A stretch of 27,674 nt of DNA, from positions 1 to 27,674 of IMG/VR virus record IMGVR_UViG_3300009149_000215. One strand, written 5' to 3'. Under the pieces are notes generated by a model. It searched no databases and had not been told where the DNA came from. It saw nothing but the letters and a program-made list of their open reading frames with translations. Below, piece by piece: positions 22,617 to 27,674 of this stretch. Every line of letters starts with the position of its first letter. Within the stretch, counting starts at the first letter, position 1. Position numbers and translations under genes: made by a program. The DNA comes from a virus.

Positions 22617-24485
22617 ATGGCAACAACAGAAACAACAAATGTAATTAGATACGGAAGTAGAACTTTCGGGGAAATCAGGACAGACTTGATTGCCTTGATT
22701 AAACAAACATATCCTGAAGTTCTTTCAGACTTTACGGATTCGAGTGTAGGTGCAATGCTTATTGACCTCAATGCGGGTGTCGCTAATAACTTGAGTATAA
22801 ATACCGATAGGGTATTTCAGGAAACTCAACTTGAATACGCACAACAGAGAGCAAGTATTCTAAACATTGCTAAAAACATGGGATTTAATATCCCAGCAAA
22901 AAGACCAAGTGTTACCGTAGTTGATTTTAGTGTTTTAGTTCCTGTGCTTGGTGATAGACCTGATACAAGTTATTATCCTACTTTGATTGCTGGTGCACAA
23001 GTAATTGGAGGCAGTAAAATATTTGAAACACAAAATGATGTTGATTGGGATTCGGCATATAGTAATTTAGGTGACCCCAATCGTTCAATAATTCCTAACT
23101 TAGATTCGAATGGTGTTATTGTTAGCTATACCATAACCAAAAGAGAGGTGGTTCTTAATGGCACATCAAACATCTATAAAAGAACCATATCAACAGAGGA
23201 CGTAAAACCGTTTTTTACTATAACACTACCCGACCCAGATGTACTCGAAATCGAGAGCATCATATTAATGGAAGGCACTAATTGGACAAATAATCCAACT
23301 AATGCTCAATTTAATAATCCTGAATCAACAAACCCATCAGGTTTTCGTTATTATGAAGTGGATTATCTCGCACAACAAAGAATTTTCACTAAAAACGAAC
23401 AAGCATCTCAGCCAAACAATAACACCGATGGGATTGTTGCTGGAACATGGACAGACGTAAGCGAAAAATTTATAAAAGAATTTACTGCAAATGGTTATTG
23501 TAAAATTACTTTTGGGTCTGGAGACGTTGATGCAGACGCATTTAAGGATGGATTTCTTAAAGAAGGGGTCAGCAATAAATATTTCCTCGAAAACTTTTTA
23601 AATAACACGGCTTTAGATGTGAAACTAAAAGCTAATTATACATTATTTGTCAAATATCGCACTGGTGGTGGAAGTAATTCAAATGTTGGCGCAAAAATCT
23701 TAACACAATTGGGTAATTATACATTAGAATGCACTGGTTCTCGACAGGATTACAAGCAAAATGTGATAAGGAGCTTAAAGGTTTCAAATCCAATACCTGC
23801 AATTGGTGGTAATGATGGATTAAGTGTTGAACAAATAAGACAATTAATTAAATATAATTTTTCTTCACAATATAGAGATGTGACTCTGAGTGATTATCTT
23901 ATGCAAGTGTATAAGATGCCCGGGAAGTTCGGTTCGCCCTTTCGAGCAAACGTTATTAAGCTAAATAACAAGGTAATGATTCCAATACTCGATATTGGTG
24001 CTGATGGTAAATTAAATAATTCAAGCAATACACTATTAAAGGCAAACATCACCGAATATCTTAGTCAATACAGAATGGTTAATGATTATGTTGAGGTTAA
24101 AGATGGCAAGATATTTAATTTAGCGTTCGATATTGATATGTATGTTGAAAACATTGCAGATAATCAAATTGCAACGAGCGTCATATCAATTGTTAGGGAG
24201 TACCTTAATATCTACAATCATGAAATGAATCAGGATATTTTTCTTGGTAGACTTCAAAAAGAAATACTTAATGCGAATGGTGTTGTAAATGTTATTGGTA
24301 TAACCGTTTATAATAAAGTTGGTGGTAATTATTCTGTAAATACCGTTTCACAGGCAATAGCCAATACAAGTACTGGCGAAATAACACCAGTCAATAACAC
24401 AATATATTCAGAAGAAGATTCAATGTTTGAGATTAAATATCCAGCAAAGGACATCAGAGTATTTTTAAGAAAGAAGGTTAGTTAA
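22617..24485 (+). CDS. 6: gp6-like baseplate wedge protein (Baseplate_J type)
   Basis: 622 residues, close to T4 gp6 (660). The N-terminus has the typical TFGEIRTDLIALIKQTYPEVLSDFTDSSVGAMLIDLNAGVANNL pattern, shown here in part: residues about 15-58, then a helix ending in ASILNIAKNMGFNIPAKRPS. The centre carries beta-rich insertions, and the C-terminal half has DYLMQVYKMPGKFG and VISIVREYLNIYNHEMNQDIFLGRLQKEILNANGVVNVIGITV in outline, as in gpJ/gp6 relatives that dimerise to hold the inner baseplate ring. Neighbouring gp25 upstream supports the call. The stop shares a base with the next ATG. No frameshift or truncation is seen. Confidence 0.92.
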   Translation: MATTETTNVIRYGSRTFGEIRTDLIALIKQTYPEVLSDFTDSSVGAMLIDLNAGVANNLSINTDRVFQETQLEYAQQRASILNIAKNMGFNIPAKRPSVTVVDFSVLVPVLGDRPDTSYYPTLIAGAQVIGGSKIFETQNDVDWDSAYSNLGDPNRSIIPNLDSNGVIVSYTITKREVVLNGTSNIYKRTISTEDVKPFFTITLPDPDVLEIESIILMEGTNWTNNPTNAQFNNPESTNPSGFRYYEVDYLAQQRIFTKNEQASQPNNNTDGIVAGTWTDVSEKFIKEFTANGYCKITFGSGDVDADAFKDGFLKEGVSNKYFLENFLNNTALDVKLKANYTLFVKYRTGGGSNSNVGAKILTQLGNYTLECTGSRQDYKQNVIRSLKVSNPIPAIGGNDGLSVEQIRQLIKYNFSSQYRDVTLSDYLMQVYKMPGKFGSPFRANVIKLNNKVMIPILDIGADGKLNNSSNTLLKANITEYLSQYRMVNDYVEVKDGKIFNLAFDIDMYVENIADNQIATSVISIVREYLNIYNHEMNQDIFLGRLQKEILNANGVVNVIGITVYNKVGGNYSVNTVSQAIANTSTGEITPVNNTIYSEEDSMFEIKYPAKDIRVFLRKKVS

Positions 24486-24694
24486 TGGAAAAACTAAAGA
24501 AAAAAGCATTACAGGTATTAACCACTGGAACAACAACGGGTGGTGATATTGTTATTACACCCGATTTAGATGCGGTCTATGTTTTTAAGATTGGCATCAC
24601 TGCAGTGGCAAAGGATATCGGGTTCTTTGATGCTGGTGTAGGGTATGGATATTATGGTGACCAGTCGATTGGTATTGGTGAAGATTTATTATAA
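24485..24694 (+). CDS. small tail-operon protein, unknown function
   Basis: 69 residues, starting on the last base of the gp6-like stop. It has a basic N-terminus (MEKLKKKALQVL), a threonine/glycine turn (TTGTTTGGDIVITPD), a strand (AVYVFKIGIT) and a glycine/tyrosine-rich end (FFDAGVGYGYYGDQSIGIG). I do not recognise a family. It is too short for a typical wedge component and may be a small adaptor, or a remnant of a longer protein displaced when the glycosyltransferase-like gene was inserted next to it. The tight overlap with the gp6-like gene supports it as a real gene. Confidence 0.65.
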   Translation: MEKLKKKALQVLTTGTTTGGDIVITPDLDAVYVFKIGITAVAKDIGFFDAGVGYGYYGDQSIGIGEDLL

Positions 24695-24704
24695 TTTATT
24701 GAAT

Positions 24705-25601
24705 ATGAGGTACGTACATTCGCTATGGTCAACACCAGCAAGGAAAAAGAATTTTGATAACAAATATGATGAGAAATATTTGAGTAAGAATTTTTATACT
24801 TATTTATTGAGTGCACTATCAATTAAAAAGTTGGGTTATCAGATTGATTTGTATTGTGATGAGTATGCATATGATATGTATTCGTTGATACCTTATGATA
24901 ATATACATATTGTTAATTATGATAGGGATGGGATTGATAGTAAGTTTTGGGTGTGGGGTAAAATAAAAACATATTCGTTACAGGAAGAACCTTTCATACA
25001 TATTGATGGTGACGTGTTTTTCTTTAAGGACATTATTGGTGATAAAATGAGTAGCGGTAAATACCCACTTGTTGTGCAGAATGTGGAAAACGAGAAGATT
25101 ATGGGGGAATGCTTCGTGAGAGATTATCTTGGTTCAAAACACCCATTTGTTAATAATAACCTGTGTGGTATCGAGTGGGAGAAATATGGGTTTACTGCAT
25201 ATAATTGTGGTGTTGTTGGATTCAATGATTTGGTATTCAGAAACGATTATGTTAATAAAGTTCATGAGATATTAACAACACTTTCAAAGAGTGGTGATTT
25301 TGAGGAGAATAGGAGAAAATATGACAGCATGTTTTTATTATCCGAACAATCGTTGTTATATTACATGACACAAGAAAGAAATATCATGCCATTGGAAATC
25401 ATACCAGAGGCTGAGATAATAAAACGTAATTATAATTGGTATCCCATTGCATCAGAAATAGGGTATGTTCATATGTGGAGCTACAGTAAATATAAACCAG
25501 AGGTTATTGAAAAAATAAAATATAGAATAGAAAGAGATTTTCCAGAACACGCACATTTATTAAATGAGTTTGAAAGGAAATCAAATAAAATTATGGCATA
25601 A
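24705..25601 (+). CDS. GT-A-like glycosyltransferase inside the baseplate operon
   Basis: 298 residues from the ATG at 24705; the frame is open upstream but would overlap the previous gene. It opens with MRYVHSLWSTPARKK, then a Rossmann-like half (LSALSIKKLGYQIDLYCDEYAYDMY) and a strand ending in the DxD-type metal motif HIDGDVFFF (D101, D103), as in GT-A enzymes. YNCGVVGFND, SEQSLLYYM and GYVHMWSYSK follow, matching DUF6734/capsular-polysaccharide-type transferases. There is no signal peptide or membrane segment. It sits between baseplate genes and starts 10 bases after the small gene. Its leader and first half look somewhat richer in GTG/TTG codons than neighbours, so it may be a later insertion (a moron). 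A likely job is to sugar-modify tail or surface components; the acceptor is unknown. Confidence 0.82.
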   Translation: MRYVHSLWSTPARKKNFDNKYDEKYLSKNFYTYLLSALSIKKLGYQIDLYCDEYAYDMYSLIPYDNIHIVNYDRDGIDSKFWVWGKIKTYSLQEEPFIHIDGDVFFFKDIIGDKMSSGKYPLVVQNVENEKIMGECFVRDYLGSKHPFVNNNLCGIEWEKYGFTAYNCGVVGFNDLVFRNDYVNKVHEILTTLSKSGDFEENRRKYDSMFLLSEQSLLYYMTQERNIMPLEIIPEAEIIKRNYNWYPIASEIGYVHMWSYSKYKPEVIEKIKYRIERDFPEHAHLLNEFERKSNKIMA

Positions 25602-26044
25602 TGACAGTAACAGGGGAATCAACAAGTAGGTTAAGTGAATTGCGTAAATATACGGTCACAACAGTGTTTGCTGACCAGTATGTGACTGGTGGTAGTTATG
25701 CTTCCGATGGTGTTGATATAAACACATCAAATCCTCCAGAAACCGTTGTTTATTACATTGGAGGCATAAGGTATGTCGATGTTACCACAGGTACAACCTC
25801 TGGTACGACATTTAGCTTCACAGCACAAGGCACTGCAAGTGCAAATTTCATTTTTGCTCCAATATATAAAGACCCTAAAAAAGATAATATCATTAGCAAT
25901 CCAAAAATTAAGGATGATGTATTTATAGTAAGACAGGAATTATCTGCATTTGATAAAAACTATGAATTAGAATATATTAATAACCTAAATGATTTGATAG
26001 TATATGCTGGCGGTGGTTTCTTTAATATAGTTAATAACACATAA
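25601..26044 (+). CDS. small virion protein of the baseplate region
   Basis: 147 residues, starting on the last base of the glycosyltransferase stop. It is rich in T, G, S and V with beta-strand alternation (YTVTTVFADQYVTGG, VVYYIGGIRYVDVTTGTTSGTTFSFTAQG), followed by a more polar C-terminal part (IKDDVFIVRQELSAFDKNYELEYINNLNDL). The composition is typical of tail fibre, tail-tip or baseplate periphery proteins. No family is recognised. An in-gene GTATTTATA at 25919-25927 encodes VFI and is probably coincidental. The next gene starts one base after the stop, so the two are co-translated. Confidence 0.75.
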   Translation: MTVTGESTSRLSELRKYTVTTVFADQYVTGGSYASDGVDINTSNPPETVVYYIGGIRYVDVTTGTTSGTTFSFTAQGTASANFIFAPIYKDPKKDNIISNPKIKDDVFIVRQELSAFDKNYELEYINNLNDLIVYAGGGFFNIVNNT

Positions 26045-26045
26045 A

Positions 26046-26948
26046 ATGGCAATAGGAACATACGGAATAATAAGACCCTCAGACGTTGATGTCGCAGATA
26101 TCGAGATGTATTACAATTACATGACCAGTAGAAACGATAACAATAATGAAATATTTGAATTAGATGCATCAGACTTATTGCAAGACTGTCAATTACCTGT
26201 TGTTGACCAAACTGCTGGTTATGACAACCTTTTAGAAGGGTTATATAATTTAGTATTACCTGCCACAATATTCAATCAATTAGGTATATATACGATATAC
26301 ATTAAACCAAGAACCACGACAACAGTTATTGTTGATTGTAGTGTGTTATCAGCACTTCCAACAGTAAAGGGGATTGTTGTTGACATGAATAGCTTACCAG
26401 AAGAACTCCAAGGAAATAATGCAATGCAGGGATTTAGAATAGAATACATCAACACTGATGGTAGTAAGCTAAGAAATACTGTCAGATATGTTGTTACTTC
26501 AAATAAGGTTGTTCCAGTAAGTGAAAATGTTGGAAATACAACCCAAAAAGCAATCAGGTATCGTTTCGATGATAGCGGTACATTAATATTCCTTCAACTA
26601 ACACCAAGTAGTTCATCTGACGTTAAGCCAAACGCACTTCCATTTATTGGAAATGTTGGACAAACAATATTAATATCCAACACATACTTCACACCGTTAG
26701 TGGTCGAAGTTGATTTGGTTGAAAACACAATAGATACATTAGCAAATATTGTTGCTGGTGAACAGATTAAAGACGTACAGAATGGTGTCTTAACATATTA
26801 TGATGAGAACAGAGCAATCACTAAACAATTCAATCTGTTTGAAATAAAAGATGATGTCACAGACGTGCCATTGTATGAGGTTAAAGAGAAAAGAACCAAC
26901 ATAGACGACACACAAGATTTTAATAGTGTAATTGACGGAGTGGAGTAA
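26046..26948 (+). CDS. baseplate or tail structural protein, unknown
   Basis: 300 residues. The N-terminus (MAIGTYGIIRPSDVDVADIEMYYNYM) and asparagine-rich turn lead to beta-rich stretches (TIYIKPRTTTTVIVDCSVL, GFRIEYINTDGSKLRNTVRYVVTSNK, KAIRYRFDDSGTLIFLQLTPSS, TPLVVEVDLVENTIDTLAN). Composition and place at the end of the gp25-gp6 operon indicate a virion structural protein. Size and position would suit a gp8-like wedge protein, but I cannot support that from residues. It is the last gene before the terminator at 26973. The start follows the previous stop by one base. Confidence 0.78.
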   Translation: MAIGTYGIIRPSDVDVADIEMYYNYMTSRNDNNNEIFELDASDLLQDCQLPVVDQTAGYDNLLEGLYNLVLPATIFNQLGIYTIYIKPRTTTTVIVDCSVLSALPTVKGIVVDMNSLPEELQGNNAMQGFRIEYINTDGSKLRNTVRYVVTSNKVVPVSENVGNTTQKAIRYRFDDSGTLIFLQLTPSSSSDVKPNALPFIGNVGQTILISNTYFTPLVVEVDLVENTIDTLANIVAGEQIKDVQNGVLTYYDENRAITKQFNLFEIKDDVTDVPLYEVKEKRTNIDDTQDFNSVIDGVE

Positions 26949-26972
26949 AAATTGACGTGAAAACACTAAGAC

Positions 26973-27010
26973 AAAAAATCCCGATGTAATTTATTGGGAT
27001 TTTTCTTTTT
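26973..27010 (+). terminator. intrinsic terminator
   Basis: Stem AAAAATCCC (26974-26982) with GGGATTTTT (26996-27004), extended by three inner pairs including one G-T, a seven-base loop, then CTTTTT. It closes the baseplate operon. Confidence 0.88.
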
Positions 27011-27013
27011 AAC

Positions 27014-27022
27014 GTATTTATA
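27014..27022 (+). promoter_or_regulatory. late-type promoter motif, copy 9
   Basis: An exact GTATTTATA ten bases after the terminator stem. It ends 15 bases before the GTG at 27038, the same spacing as copies 2 and 8, which supports that GTG as the start. Confidence 0.78.
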
Positions 27023-27037
27023 GTAAATGTAAAACCT

Positions 27038-27674
27038 GTGGCAAAAGTAAAAGTCGTAAATAATAATCTTGACCAGAACCTAAATGGTGTCAATTTCAAT
27101 AACATTGCATCCGAAACGATATTTTCTTTTGGTAGCTTTAGCGTCACATCAAATTTTGATAACAGAAAATATATTGACTATACCAACACATTAAGTTCTT
27201 TTGTTCGTACTGTCACATTAGATTCAATGGGTGTTAATGATGTTCAATCCACAATCATTAATTATTATAATACAAATGCCGTTTTAAATCTCGATAAATC
27301 TGACCTTAATACTTTTATTAGATTCGGTTCTGCATATGAATTTTTGAGAATTAGTGTCGAAAAAATCATAAACAACTATCCCGCAAGTCTTTATGTTAGT
27401 TCACAGGTATCAAGAGGTAATAATGTTACATATACTGATTACTATTATGATATTGTATCTGATACCACAACCTTTAAAATACCAGTAAATAATATTGTAA
27501 ACACATATGGATTAGTATATAATTATGGTAATTTAAGCTACAGTGGTAATTCAAATCTATATGAAAATGGCGAGTTAAAGAACCTGAACGTATCATATAA
27601 TGATTATATCGTCTGGAGTAGTGAAGCACCAGAAAAGAATACTTGTACAGTGATAGGCTATACAGGTAATACAT
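27038..27674 (+). CDS. structural protein, partial at the 3' end, GTG start
   Basis: An open frame of 212 codons with no stop up to the window edge, so the C-terminus is missing. No ATG in this frame lies close upstream (the ATG at 27027 is in another frame and meets TAA at once), so I use GTG (MAKVKVVNNNLDQNLNG), 15 bases after a promoter motif. The visible part is rich in N, Y, S and T with strand-like alternation (SETIFSFGSFSVTSNFDNRKYIDY, a helix IRFGSAYEFLRISVEKIINNYP, SLYVSSQVSRGNNVTYTDYYYDIV). This is typical of long virion proteins such as tail-fibre or wedge subunits. It follows the baseplate operon, so a gp7- or gp10-like wedge or fibre protein is possible but unproven. Confidence 0.82.
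   Translation, partial: MAKVKVVNNNLDQNLNGVNFNNIASETIFSFGSFSVTSNFDNRKYIDYTNTLSSFVRTVTLDSMGVNDVQSTIINYYNTNAVLNLDKSDLNTFIRFGSAYEFLRISVEKIINNYPASLYVSSQVSRGNNVTYTDYYYDIVSDTTTFKIPVNNIVNTYGLVYNYGNLSYSGNSNLYENGELKNLNVSYNDYIVWSSEAPEKNTCTVIGYTGNT

Noticed and set aside
25919-25927. An exact GTATTTATA inside the gene at 25601-26044
   Set aside because: It encodes Val-Phe-Ile in frame and lies 118 bases from the next start, unlike the real copies; probably chance.
27474-27674. A minus-strand frame at the window end
   Set aside because: Its Tyr/His-rich text is the antisense of the Asn/Tyr-rich partial structural gene at 27038.
1-27674. tRNA genes, CRISPR arrays, insertion sequences, attachment sites
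   Set aside because: No cloverleaf-like sequence, regular spacer-repeat pattern, transposase or terminal repeat was seen by eye; a tRNA or repeat scan would be the decisive test.

Overview
The window looks like part of a large T4-like (contractile-tail) phage or prophage of a Bacteroidota host. The phage assignment rests on recognisable T4-type baseplate wedge proteins (gp25-like at 22215-22613, gp6/Baseplate_J-like at 22617-24485), a family B DNA polymerase, dense head-to-tail genes all on the + strand, and ATGA/TAATG gene overlaps. The host assignment rests on one clear Bacteroidota-type promoter (TTG, 19 bp, TATCTTTG; 866-895) and on AT-rich, mostly Shine-Dalgarno-free start regions. No integrase, tRNA, insertion sequence or CRISPR array is visible. 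No gene-free stretch exceeds 300 bases.

Layout. (1) 1-865: a late-type promoter, a small membrane protein and a beta-rich virion-type protein. (2) 866-6401: the host-type promoter drives an Snf2-like helicase and a 1224-residue DNA polymerase. (3) 6411-18270: several short late transcription units carry enzyme-domain proteins: a Nudix fusion, a WYL-domain protein, a gene split by an in-frame amber codon, a 1913-residue multidomain giant, a PD-(D/E)XK nuclease-like protein, a HAD-ART fusion and a ParB-like/ART-like protein. (4) 18368-22182: a GT-B glycosyltransferase and four unrecognised genes, ending in a terminator. (5) 22191-27010: the baseplate operon with an embedded GT-A-like glycosyltransferase. 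(6) 27014-end: the start of another structural gene, cut by the window edge.

Control. Nine copies of GTATTTAT(A/T/G), with no evident -35 element, sit 12-38 bases before the first gene of a unit; three directly follow strong hairpin-T terminators. The core TATTTATA is the reverse complement of the T4 late promoter TATAAATA. The helicase-polymerase pair instead has the host-type promoter, which suggests separate early/middle and late programmes.

The most interesting part is 6.4-18.3 kb. The giant protein appears to string together two kinase-like domains, an ADP-ribosyltransferase-like (ART) domain, an unrecognised segment, a CCA-adding/poly(A) polymerase nucleotidyltransferase, a second ART-like domain and a 2H phosphoesterase. 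Each domain border carries an [L/I/M]-x-E tripeptide, four of them followed by A, G or S, which resembles cleavage sites of the T4 prohead protease gp21. The WYL protein has a similar LTE-G site after a 21-residue N-terminal peptide, and the HAD-ART protein has INE between its domains. My inference is that these are late-made, capsid-packaged polyproteins cut during head maturation and injected with the DNA, as T4 Alt is, to modify host proteins and RNA (NAD-dependent ribosylation, phosphorylation, RNA 3'-end and phosphate editing). Function and cleavage are inferred from sequence only.
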